Shown here: in pieces, positions 27,166 to 34,952 of the stretch | Position numbering within the stretch: position 1 is the first letter of the stretch | How the letters are laid out: each line of letters opens with the position of its first letter | DNA from: an uncultured Flavobacteriales bacterium | GTDB lineage: Bacteria; Bacteroidota; Bacteroidia; Flavobacteriales_D; Crocinitomicaceae | Length of the DNA stretch: 64,000 nucleotides | Assembly: GCA_913046365.1 (NCBI GenBank) | Contig: CAJWRM010000005.1 | Span: 20,931-84,930 of the forward strand | Direction: 5' to 3' | The notes under the pieces: generated by a model | What the model saw: the letters and a program-made list of their open reading frames with translations, nothing else | The model's database searches: none | Told to the model about the DNA's origin: nothing | Translations under genes and position numbers: made by a program

Positions 27166-28002
27166 ATGAAAGCTATATTTGATAATTTAAGCCAAGACAT
27201 GAGTAAAATGACGACACGTCGTTATAGCACTTCATTTTCGTTGGGAATTCGTTTTTTAAACAAAGAGTTACACAGACCCATATATTCAATCTATGGTTTC
27301 GTTCGTTTTGCGGATGAAATTGTTGATTCATTTGATGGTTATGATAAAGAAATTCTATTAGCGGAATTTAAAAAAGATACTTATGACGCTATAGAAAAGG
27401 GAATCTCACTGAATCCTATTTTAAATTCCTTTCAATGGGCAGTGAATAAATATAGGGTTCCATTAGACCTCATTGAAACCTTCATGAATTCCATGGAAAT
27501 GGATCTAGATAAAAAGGTTTATGACAAGGATACTTATGAGAAATATATTTTAGGTTCGGCAGAGGTAGTGGGTTTAATGTGTTTAAAAATATTTGTCAGT
27601 GGAGAGGATAGCGAATACCAAAGATTGAAAATGAATGCCATGAAGCTTGGGTCTGCATTCCAAAAAATTAATTTCCTTCGGGATTTAAATGATGACTTTA
27701 ACGAGTTGGGTAGAACCTATTTTCCTGGAATCAATATGAATGATTTCAATAATATCGTCAAAAAAGAAATTGAAGCAGATATAGAAAAGGACTTCAGACT
27801 GGGATATGAAGGTATTCTCATGCTTCCAAAAAGAGCGAGATTTGGTGTTTATATGGCTTATAAATATTATTTCAAGCTATTTAAGAAAATTAAAAGAACA
27901 AAAGCCGAAAGAATTCTAGAAGAAAGAGTGCGTATACCAAACCGCAAAAAAGCCAGGATTCTTGTTACATCATACGTAAGGCACAATCTCAACATATTAT
28001 AG
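27166..28002 (+). CDS. crtB: Phytoene synthase
   Basis: A 278-residue prenyl-transferring enzyme that joins two geranylgeranyl diphosphates to phytoene. Family signs are the start region with RRYSTSFSLGIRFL, the first Asp-rich motif RFADEIVD, and the second NFLRDLNDDFNELGRTYFP. I used the ATG at 27166, one base after the crtI stop; an upstream ATG lies within crtI. Together crtI and crtB give lycopene from geranylgeranyl diphosphate; no lycopene cyclase or hydroxylase is in the operon. Confidence 0.94.
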   Translation: MKAIFDNLSQDMSKMTTRRYSTSFSLGIRFLNKELHRPIYSIYGFVRFADEIVDSFDGYDKEILLAEFKKDTYDAIEKGISLNPILNSFQWAVNKYRVPLDLIETFMNSMEMDLDKKVYDKDTYEKYILGSAEVVGLMCLKIFVSGEDSEYQRLKMNAMKLGSAFQKINFLRDLNDDFNELGRTYFPGINMNDFNNIVKKEIEADIEKDFRLGYEGILMLPKRARFGVYMAYKYYFKLFKKIKRTKAERILEERVRIPNRKKARILVTSYVRHNLNIL

Positions 28003-28003
28003 C

Positions 28004-28522
28004 ATGATTGAAGTGCAATTGGTTGACAATCAAGACAACCCAATAGGGGCTATGGAAAAAATGCTGGCCCATGAGAAAGGCGAGCTTCACAGAGCACTCT
28101 CGGTGCTTATTGTGAATTCAAAAAATGAAATACTGTTGCAAAGAAGAGCGCTTGGGAAATATCATTCACCGGGCCTTTGGACAAACACATGTTGTAGTCA
28201 CCCTTATCCAGGGGAGGATTCTCTAGAAGCGGCTAACAGAAGACTCAAAGAAGAAATGGGAATGTCCGCAGATTTAGAATTTGCGTTTAAATTCCAATAC
28301 AAATGTGACTTTGACAACGGTTTGATTGAGCATGAGTTAGACCATGTTTTTGTTGGTAAAACAGACGATACACCACACATTAATACAGATGAAGCGATGG
28401 CTTTTTCATGGATGTCAATTGATGATCTTGAAGCAAACATGCAAAAATCACCAGATGACTATACCTTTTGGTTTAAGCTCATCATTCAGCAATATAGGAA
28501 ATCACTTAAAGCTTATTTCTAA
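28004..28522 (+). CDS. idi: Isopentenyl-diphosphate delta-isomerase, type I
   Basis: A 172-residue Nudix-fold enzyme that interconverts isopentenyl and dimethylallyl diphosphate. The catalytic Cys64 lies in LWTNTCCSHPYPGE, the metal-binding Glu in EHELDHVF, and the Nudix-like helix is EAANRRLKEEMG. The gene sits one base after crtB, so it likely raises prenyl precursor supply for carotenoids. Its stop overlaps the next start by one base. Confidence 0.94.
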   Translation: MIEVQLVDNQDNPIGAMEKMLAHEKGELHRALSVLIVNSKNEILLQRRALGKYHSPGLWTNTCCSHPYPGEDSLEAANRRLKEEMGMSADLEFAFKFQYKCDFDNGLIEHELDHVFVGKTDDTPHINTDEAMAFSWMSIDDLEANMQKSPDDYTFWFKLIIQQYRKSLKAYF

Positions 28523-28926
28523 TGAAAGTATGTAGAAAGGCCAGCTTTAACGCTGCGCATAGACTTTATCGTCCAGATTGGTCTGATGAAAAAAATGATG
28601 AAGTTTTTGGAAAATGTAATAATTACAATTTCCATGGACACAATTACAAACTGGAGGTTTGGATTGATGGACCAATTGATCCAGAAACAGGATATGTCAT
28701 AGACCTTAAGATTTTAAAAGGAATAATCAATGATGAGGTTATTGAACGATTCGATCATCGTAACCTTAATGAGGACTGTCCGGAGTTTAAAAACCTTATT
28801 CCTACTGCGGAACATATTAGCATGGTTTGTTATGATTTACTTAGAGCAAAGCTCGAGCAAAAATTTGATCTATCTGTTAAGCTATGGGAAACTGAAAATA
28901 ACGTAGTCGTCTACGAGGGCATCTAA
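28522..28926 (+). CDS. 6-pyruvoyl-tetrahydropterin synthase-type protein (PTPS/QueD family)
   Basis: A 134-residue T-fold enzyme. Zinc ligands are His13 (FNAAHRL), His38 and His40 (FHGHNY); the catalytic Cys is Cys32. The motif is Cys-x5-His-Gly-His (CNNYNFHGH), as in animal PTPS, not the Cys-x3-His-Gly-His of QueD. The stretch DHRNLNED also follows PTPS. It therefore more likely makes a tetrahydropterin than the queuosine precursor. Its place in a photolyase operon suggests a pterin cofactor or antenna; that is inference. The start overlaps idi by one base. Confidence 0.8.
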   Translation: MKVCRKASFNAAHRLYRPDWSDEKNDEVFGKCNNYNFHGHNYKLEVWIDGPIDPETGYVIDLKILKGIINDEVIERFDHRNLNEDCPEFKNLIPTAEHISMVCYDLLRAKLEQKFDLSVKLWETENNVVVYEGI

Positions 28927-28937
28927 ATTACTGAGCA

Positions 28938-29561
28938 ATGACTCATAAGTTAGAGACAATCAAGGCAGAAGAATTTAAAGAACTCGATAGGCACAAATTC
29001 ACTACATTTTTTAATGCACTTTCAGGTGCGAAACCAGGATATCTAATTGGTTCTGGTGAGGGAGAGGATGAAAACTTAGCCATTTTCAATTCGATTATAC
29101 ACATTGGAGCAAACCCGCCTTTACTCGGATTTATTCAGAGGCCCACAACAGTGGACAGACATACTTATCAGAATATTCTAAAATACAAGCATTATAGCTT
29201 CAATCTAATCACTGAAGATTTTTTTGAAGAAGCACACCAAACCTCCGCGCGATACACAAAAGGGATAAACGAATTTAAAGAGGTCGGACTAACGGCTATA
29301 TATAAAGAAAAAACAAGGTGTCCCTTTGTTGCAGAATCACCCCTTCATATTACACTTGAACTGCATGATGACATGGAGATTAAATCAAACAAAACGCGAT
29401 TAATTATTGGAAAAGTTATCTCAGTTTCACAGCCCGAATCATTGGATGAAAATAAATATAGACTCAACTTTCAAGTGCTAAAAGGCATGAATATCTCGGG
29501 TCTTACTGATTACTATACACTAACCAAGGTTAAGTCCTTAAATTACGCAAAACCAAAGTAA
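28938..29561 (+). CDS. Flavin reductase-like FMN-binding split-barrel protein
   Basis: A 207-residue protein of the flavin reductase-like family. The N-terminal half has the pattern ALSGAKPGYLIGS ... NLAIFNSIIHIGANPPLLGF, in which the flavin-binding loop lies, then RPTTVDRHTYQNI and YSFNLITEDF as in flavoredoxin relatives. Members bind FMN and often reduce flavins with NAD(P)H. It lies 11 bases after the PTPS gene and 3 bases before the photolyase. It may supply or regenerate reduced flavin for the photolyase, or act on a pigment; the substrate is not known. Confidence 0.75.
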   Translation: MTHKLETIKAEEFKELDRHKFTTFFNALSGAKPGYLIGSGEGEDENLAIFNSIIHIGANPPLLGFIQRPTTVDRHTYQNILKYKHYSFNLITEDFFEEAHQTSARYTKGINEFKEVGLTAIYKEKTRCPFVAESPLHITLELHDDMEIKSNKTRLIIGKVISVSQPESLDENKYRLNFQVLKGMNISGLTDYYTLTKVKSLNYAKPK

Positions 29562-29564
29562 AGT

Positions 29565-30872
29565 ATGGAACCTAAAAATGCACTATTTTGGCATAGACGA
29601 GACATCAGAATAGTTGATAATTCAGGATTACACAAAGCCTTAATAGAATCCGATGCGGTCATTCCTGTGTTTATTTTCGACACCTTCATTCTTGACAAGC
29701 TAACGGAAAAAGATGCTAGAGTATCGTTCATACACCATGAAATTTCTCAACTCAAAAAAGCATATCAAGAGCTAGGCTCTGACCTCATTGTTGCATATGG
29801 TGATCCAAAATTGCTTATTCCTAAATTGGCTGAAGAACACAAAGCCTCTTTCGTATATACCAATCGAGATTATGAACCATATGCAAGGTCAAGAGACTCG
29901 TATTTATATACCAAGCTAAAGGAAAATAATATTTCATTCCTCGGTGCAAAAGACCACGTCGTATTTGAAAAAGAAGAAGTATTGAAAGCGGACGGTCTCC
30001 CGTATACAGTCTTCACACCATATTCTCGGAAGTGGAAAGCTTATTTTGATGAAAATTACACCGCCTCCTACCCTAGTGAAAAAAATACCGCTTCCCTTTT
30101 TAAATGCGAAACGATTCAGAATCTTATCCCTTTAAAGGATATGGGATTTGTTGAAAATAAGATGAGTTTCCCTAAGAAGACACTTGAGTCGCAAACAATA
30201 AATAATTATCAAGAGAAAAGAAATTTCCCTGCAGCCAACGGAACCTCACTTCTTAGTATTCATCTACGATTTGGTACAATTAGCATTCGCTCACTAGTCA
30301 ATAAGAGTCTAAGTATGAGCGAAACTTACCTTAATGAGCTTATTTGGAGAGACTTCTACCAAATGATTCTTTTTCATTTTCCACATACTGCTGAAAATGC
30401 CTTTAGAAAGAAATATGACTTAATTGAATGGGAAAGAAACATGGACAACTTTGAGCTATGGTGTCAAGGTAAAACAGGATACCCAATAGTCGATGCAGGT
30501 ATGAGAGAACTCAATGAAACGGGATTTATGCATAATCGAGTACGTATGATTGTGGCTTCTTTTTTCACTAAGCATTTACTCTTAGACTGGAGACTTGGGG
30601 CTGCATATTTCGCCGAAAAACTTCTTGACTTTGATTTGGCGAGCAACACAGGAGGTTGGCAATGGGCGGCCGGTTGTGGTTGTGATGCCGCACCCTACTT
30701 CAGGATTTTCAACCCAACAACTCAGCAGCAAAAATTTGATAAAGATTTTAAATATATTAAAAAATGGGTTCCGGAGTTTGGGACAAAAAAATACCCTGAA
30801 CCAATCGTTGAACATAAATTTGCAAGAGAAAGAGCATTACACCGGTATAAAAAAGGCCTAGGTAAATTATGA
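29565..30872 (+). CDS. phrB: Deoxyribodipyrimidine photolyase (cryptochrome/photolyase family)
   Basis: A 435-residue light-driven DNA repair enzyme of the class I type. The N-terminal antenna domain (about 1-130) begins LFWHRRDIRIVDNSGLHKAL. The FAD domain shows LIWRDFYQMILFHFPH, the GYPIVDAGMRELNETGFMHN region, NRVRMIVASFFTKHLLLDWR and NTGGWQWAAGCGCDAAPYFR, where Trp of the electron-transfer chain lies. The antenna chromophore (folate, deazaflavin or other) cannot be told, but the PTPS two genes upstream fits a pterin. The gene overlaps the peroxiredoxin by 4 bp. Confidence 0.93.
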   Translation: MEPKNALFWHRRDIRIVDNSGLHKALIESDAVIPVFIFDTFILDKLTEKDARVSFIHHEISQLKKAYQELGSDLIVAYGDPKLLIPKLAEEHKASFVYTNRDYEPYARSRDSYLYTKLKENNISFLGAKDHVVFEKEEVLKADGLPYTVFTPYSRKWKAYFDENYTASYPSEKNTASLFKCETIQNLIPLKDMGFVENKMSFPKKTLESQTINNYQEKRNFPAANGTSLLSIHLRFGTISIRSLVNKSLSMSETYLNELIWRDFYQMILFHFPHTAENAFRKKYDLIEWERNMDNFELWCQGKTGYPIVDAGMRELNETGFMHNRVRMIVASFFTKHLLLDWRLGAAYFAEKLLDFDLASNTGGWQWAAGCGCDAAPYFRIFNPTTQQQKFDKDFKYIKKWVPEFGTKKYPEPIVEHKFARERALHRYKKGLGKL

Positions 30873-31339
30873 AAATAGGAGAGCCATGTCCGAAAATAGA
30901 TTTTAACAATCAGTACGGGAAGCCTATACCATTCGGTGACATGATAGGCAGCAAAAATATTGTCTTCTTTTTTTATCCAAAAAATTTTACGCCTGGATGT
31001 ACTAAAGAGGCCTGCGTATTTCGAGACAGCTATGCGGAATTTCAGCACCACGACTGTGAGGTTATTGGCGTTTCATCAGATTCGGAAAAATCTCACTTGT
31101 CTTTTTCAAATGCATTCAATCTGAATTATCATTTAATTGCAGATCGAAATGAATCGCTTCGAGCATTATTCAACGTACCTAAAAATTTATTTGGTCTTAT
31201 TCCTGGGAGGGTGACATTCATATTCGATAAAAAAGGAATATGCATTGGCTTGTTCAACTCAATGATCAATTCCCAGGGTCATATACGCTATGCAATAAAA
31301 TGCCTTAAAAAGGCCAATAAATCAAAAGAATACAAATAG
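30869..31339 (+). CDS. Peroxiredoxin, BCP/PrxQ-like
   Basis: A 156-residue thioredoxin-fold peroxidase. The active motif FFYPKNFTPGCTKEAC gives peroxidatic Cys44 and a likely resolving Cys49, the close pair of the PrxQ group. VIGVSSDSEKSH and a PGRVTFIFDKKG strand are typical. It reduces hydrogen and organic peroxides using thioredoxin. It closes the light operon, overlapping phrB by 4 bp, and fits protection from singlet oxygen-derived peroxides. Its stop is next to the convergent acyl-CoA dehydrogenase. Confidence 0.9.
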   Translation: MKIGEPCPKIDFNNQYGKPIPFGDMIGSKNIVFFFYPKNFTPGCTKEACVFRDSYAEFQHHDCEVIGVSSDSEKSHLSFSNAFNLNYHLIADRNESLRALFNVPKNLFGLIPGRVTFIFDKKGICIGLFNSMINSQGHIRYAIKCLKKANKSKEYK

Positions 31340-31340
31340 A

Positions 31341-32483
31341 TTATCCCTTCAGAACACCTCGAGATATTACAATCTTTTGGACCTCAGATGTTCCTTCATA
31401 AATTTGGGTGATTTTTGCGTCTCGCATTAACCTTTCGACATGATATTCTTTCACAAACCCGTATCCTCCATGAATTTGAACTGCCTCAACAGTCTGTTCC
31501 ATAGCTACTTTCGAAGCGTAAAGCTTCGCCATAGCACTTGATTGATCGAAATTTTTACCTTGATCTTTGTCTATTGCTGACTTATAAACCAATAATCTTG
31601 CTGCTTCAACCTCAGTGGCCATGTCAGCAAGCTTAAATGCAATTGCCTGATGCTTATATATTTCTTTACCGAATGCTTTTCTTTCCTTTGAGTATGCTGT
31701 GGATAGTTCAAGTCCACCAGCCGCAATTCCAAGCGCTTGCGCCGCAATACCGATTCGGCCACCGGAAAGCACCTTCATCGCAAAGGTAAAGCCAAATCCA
31801 TCTTCACCGATTCTATTTTCTTTCGGAACTTTTACGTCATTAAATAAAAGGGTATGTGTATCACTACCTCTAATACCTAATTTATCTTCTTTCGCTCCTA
31901 CAAGAAATCCTTCCGTACCTCTTTCAACGATAAAAGCATTTATTCCTTTATGTCCCGCCTCAACGTTGGTCTGTGCAATAACTATATATGTACTAGCAGT
32001 TGAACCATTTGTAATCCAATTTTTTGTACCGTTTAATAAATAATGGTCTCCCATATCTATGGCGCTTGTCTTTTGAGATGTGGCATCGGAACCTGCTTCA
32101 GGTTCAGACAAACAGAAAGCCCCAATCTTTTGACCCGACGCCAAAGGAATCAAATATTTTTGTTTTTGTGCTTCAGTTCCAAACTTTTCAATACCCCAGC
32201 AAACCAAAGAATTGTTTACGGACATGCATACAGAAGTTGAGGCATCTACCTTTGAGATCTCCTCCATTGCCAAAACATATGAAAGCGTATCCATACCGCT
32301 ACCCCCATATTCTGGAGAAACCATCATACCCATAAAACCTAGCTCACCAAGCTCCTTAATCTGAGCTGCAGGGAACTCTTGCTTATTGTCCCTTTCGATT
32401 ACTCCGGGCTTTAAAACGTTTTGAGCAAAATCTCTTGCTGCTTCTTTAACGGCTAGATGCTCTTCAGATAACTCAAAATTCAT
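31341..32483 (-). CDS. Acyl-CoA dehydrogenase, short-chain type
   Basis: A 380-residue FAD enzyme that makes trans-2-enoyl-CoA. The blocks CLSEPEAGSDA, KNWITNGSTAS and GGYGFVKEYHVERLMRDAKI are standard; the catalytic Glu is in QIYEGTSEVQ. The pattern is closest to short-chain (butyryl-CoA) dehydrogenases. It is a single gene, divergent from anmK with 63 bases between. The enoyl-CoA hydratase at 16516 could use its product, but they are far apart. Confidence 0.92.
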   Translation of the reverse strand: MNFELSEEHLAVKEAARDFAQNVLKPGVIERDNKQEFPAAQIKELGELGFMGMMVSPEYGGSGMDTLSYVLAMEEISKVDASTSVCMSVNNSLVCWGIEKFGTEAQKQKYLIPLASGQKIGAFCLSEPEAGSDATSQKTSAIDMGDHYLLNGTKNWITNGSTASTYIVIAQTNVEAGHKGINAFIVERGTEGFLVGAKEDKLGIRGSDTHTLLFNDVKVPKENRIGEDGFGFTFAMKVLSGGRIGIAAQALGIAAGGLELSTAYSKERKAFGKEIYKHQAIAFKLADMATEVEAARLLVYKSAIDKDQGKNFDQSSAMAKLYASKVAMEQTVEAVQIHGGYGFVKEYHVERLMRDAKITQIYEGTSEVQKIVISRGVLKG

Positions 32484-32500
32484 ATTGGTAAAATTTAATT

Positions 32501-32517
32501 TATTTTTGACAAAAATA
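32501..32517. promoter_or_regulatory. Back-to-back -7 boxes in a 17-bp palindrome
   Basis: TATTTTTG (plus strand, 32501-32508) and its mirror TATTTTTG (minus strand, 32517-32510) flank a single base, forming a perfect palindrome. Each box lies suitably before anmK (ATG 32547) and the acyl-CoA dehydrogenase (ATG 32483). No TTTG -33 element was found at the right distance for either. Confidence 0.45.
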
Positions 32518-32546
32518 CTTAATTCTAAGGGGAAAATAAAAAGCTC

Positions 32547-33641
32547 ATGATGATAAAAAAAATGATAGGTCTAATGAGTGGTACTTCTCTAGACGGGCTA
32601 GATATAGTCCATGTTAAATTCGAGGAAAAGGAAGGCGAAGTTGACTATGCAATCATTTGTAGCAACACTATAAGCTATCCTTCTGATTTAGAAGAAGCTA
32701 TCAAAAAATCACATAAGCTGAAAATTGATGAAGTACAAATTTTAGATAAAGCAATTGGTCTATTTTTCGCAGAACAAATCAACTCTTTTATTGAGCAAAA
32801 TAAACTTGATCAAAATAACATTGATGCGATTGCTTCGCACGGTCAAACAATATTACATCAGCCTGAAAATGGTTTTACTTTACAATTGGGTTGTGGAAGT
32901 ACGATTGCCTATCATACCGGAATTCCGGTTATCAATGATTTTAGATCTTTAGATATTATTGCAGGAGGACAGGGAGCTCCTTTGGTTCCCATAGGGGATT
33001 TTAATCTATTTAATGGCAGCGCCGAGGCCTTTGTGAACTTAGGAGGATTTTGCAACATTAGCTTCAAGAATCCTAAAAACGAGATAAAAGCTTTTGATAT
33101 TTGCCCATGTAATTTGCCTTTAAACAAGTTTGCAGAACTATTAAACGCGGCTTACGATAAAAATGGTGCTTTTGCACAAGCAGGAGAATTAAACGAATCG
33201 CTTTTACAAAAACTTAACGAGCTAGAGTATTATACTAAAAATGCACCTAAGTCATTGGGTACTGAATGGCTAGACAAAAACTTTTATCCCCGAATATCTA
33301 GGGATCTCAATCCCAATAATATTTTAAGGACACTTTCCAAGCATATCTCGACTCAGATTATTGCCACGCTTAATTATCATAAAATTGATTCAGTATTTTT
33401 TACCGGTGGAGGCGCAAAGAATAAATTCCTAATGAATGAACTTCAAAAAAATTACCCGGGAAAAATCATTGTTCCAGATCATAAAATAATTGATTTTAAA
33501 GAGGCATTGATTTTCGCATTTCTAGGTTATTGTTACCTATTGAATCGTGCAACAACAATTCAAACCGTTACAGGATCTGCTCTTTCACTTAGCACCGGTG
33601 TATATCACAAACCAGGATATCCTACTTATCCACAACCCTAA
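32547..33641 (+). CDS. anmK: Anhydro-N-acetylmuramic acid kinase
   Basis: A 364-residue kinase that phosphorylates 1,6-anhydroMurNAc from peptidoglycan turnover, giving MurNAc-6-phosphate. The ATP-binding signature IGLMSGTSLDGLDIVHV near the N-terminus, ASHGQTILHQP, NDFRSLDIIAGGQGAPLVP and FTGGGAKNKFLMNEL are all family blocks. The start MMIKKMIGLMSG allows two or three possible ATGs; the first is used. MurQ is not in the window. The gene is followed by the amino-acid dehydrogenase. Confidence 0.94.
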   Translation: MMIKKMIGLMSGTSLDGLDIVHVKFEEKEGEVDYAIICSNTISYPSDLEEAIKKSHKLKIDEVQILDKAIGLFFAEQINSFIEQNKLDQNNIDAIASHGQTILHQPENGFTLQLGCGSTIAYHTGIPVINDFRSLDIIAGGQGAPLVPIGDFNLFNGSAEAFVNLGGFCNISFKNPKNEIKAFDICPCNLPLNKFAELLNAAYDKNGAFAQAGELNESLLQKLNELEYYTKNAPKSLGTEWLDKNFYPRISRDLNPNNILRTLSKHISTQIIATLNYHKIDSVFFTGGGAKNKFLMNELQKNYPGKIIVPDHKIIDFKEALIFAFLGYCYLLNRATTIQTVTGSALSLSTGVYHKPGYPTYPQP

Positions 33642-33686
33642 TGAAGCTAATTGAAAAAAAATCAATCGTTTGCATTGGGGATTTGT

Positions 33687-33694
33687 TATTTTTG
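33687..33694 (+). promoter_or_regulatory. Candidate -7 box for the amino-acid dehydrogenase gene
   Basis: TATTTTTG fits TAnnTTTG and lies 25 bases before the ATG at 33720. The only TTTG upstream (33669-33672) is 14 bases away, which is too close for a usual -33 element. Confidence 0.35.
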
Positions 33695-33719
33695 TTCACA
33701 ATTTGAATGAAACTTACTA

Positions 33720-34949
33720 ATGAAAGAATTATTAGAGAGATTTGAAAACAAACAACCTGAAATCGTCTTTGAATGGAGCGATTCTGAAACCGATGCCAAG
33801 GGTTGGGTCGTTATAAATTCACTTCGAGGTGGTGCTGCTGGTGGTGGTACAAGAATGAGAAAAGGGTTGGATAAGCGTGAGGTAGAATCTCTTGCAAAAA
33901 CAATGGAAATAAAATTCACTGTCGCAGGCCCCCCTATTGGCGGAGCTAAATCAGGAATAAATTTTGACCCTAAAGACCCAAGAAAAGAGGATGTGTTGAG
34001 GAGATGGTATGCAGCTGTATCTCCTTTGCTTAAGCATTACTATGGAACTGGAGGAGATTTGAATGTCGATGAAATACACGAGGTTATTCCTATCACGGAA
34101 GATTGTGGTGTATGGCATCCACAAGAAGGTGTTTTTAACGGCCATTTCCAACCGAAAGAAGCACAGAAGATCAACAGAATAGGTCAATTAAGACAAGGTG
34201 TACTTAAAGTCATTGAAGACGAAAGCTATACGCCATCTGTGACCAGAAAATATGTAATTGCCGATATGATTACCGGATACGGTGTTGCAGAATCAATTAA
34301 GCATTATTACTCCATTTGGGGCGGTTCATTGCATGGTAAAAAAGTCATTGTTCAAGGTTGGGGAAATGTTGGTTCGGCAGCGGCATTCTATTTGGCCCAA
34401 AGTGGTGCTAAAATTGTCGGAATTATAGATAGAGTTGGTGGGTTAATCAACACGGATGGATATAATTTCGAAGAAATAACAGAATTGTTTCTGAATAAAA
34501 ACGGCAATGAGCTCGTAGCAGATGGTATGCAAAGCTATGATGATGTCAATGCGCGTATTTGGGATAGGCCAGCCGATGTATTTATCCCATGTGCTGGGTC
34601 TAGAATGATTTCTAAAGAACAATTAGACCGTATGATAACAGCAGGTGTCAAGGTAATTTCAGCAGGCGCTAATGTTCCTTTTGCAGATCCCGAGATATTT
34701 TTTGGTTCGATCGCAGAACAAGCTGATGAATCAATTGCACTTATTCCTGATTTTATTGCAAATTGCGGTATGGCCCGCGTTTTTGCATACCTTATGTCTA
34801 ATGACCTTAAAAAACTTGAAGATCAGGAAATATTTGAAGATACGAGTAATACAATAAAAGATGCTTTAGAAGCCACATATAAAGTAAACAATGATACAAC
34901 AGGCTTGGCAAAATCAGCCTTTGAAATCGCACTAAACCAACTTATTTAA
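33720..34949 (+). CDS. Glu/Leu/Phe/Val family amino-acid dehydrogenase
   Basis: A 409-residue NAD(P)-dependent oxidative deaminase. The N-terminal part has GGAAGGGTRM, the catalytic Lys motif PIGGAKSGINFDP and GTGGDLNVDE. The Rossmann part has VQGWGNVGSAAAFYLAQSGAK. The sequence is closer to the leucine/valine or short glutamate dehydrogenases than to classical GdhA. Substrate cannot be assigned from motifs alone. It starts a rightward run and is 3 bases before nhaD. Confidence 0.85.
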   Translation: MKELLERFENKQPEIVFEWSDSETDAKGWVVINSLRGGAAGGGTRMRKGLDKREVESLAKTMEIKFTVAGPPIGGAKSGINFDPKDPRKEDVLRRWYAAVSPLLKHYYGTGGDLNVDEIHEVIPITEDCGVWHPQEGVFNGHFQPKEAQKINRIGQLRQGVLKVIEDESYTPSVTRKYVIADMITGYGVAESIKHYYSIWGGSLHGKKVIVQGWGNVGSAAAFYLAQSGAKIVGIIDRVGGLINTDGYNFEEITELFLNKNGNELVADGMQSYDDVNARIWDRPADVFIPCAGSRMISKEQLDRMITAGVKVISAGANVPFADPEIFFGSIAEQADESIALIPDFIANCGMARVFAYLMSNDLKKLEDQEIFEDTSNTIKDALEATYKVNNDTTGLAKSAFEIALNQLI

Positions 34950-34952
34950 GCT

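Noticed and set aside
28522..28926. Annotation as QueD, a queuosine enzyme
   Set aside because: The spacing of the catalytic Cys and the His-Gly-His motif is that of PTPS. A tgt gene occurs in the window, but far away and unlinked.
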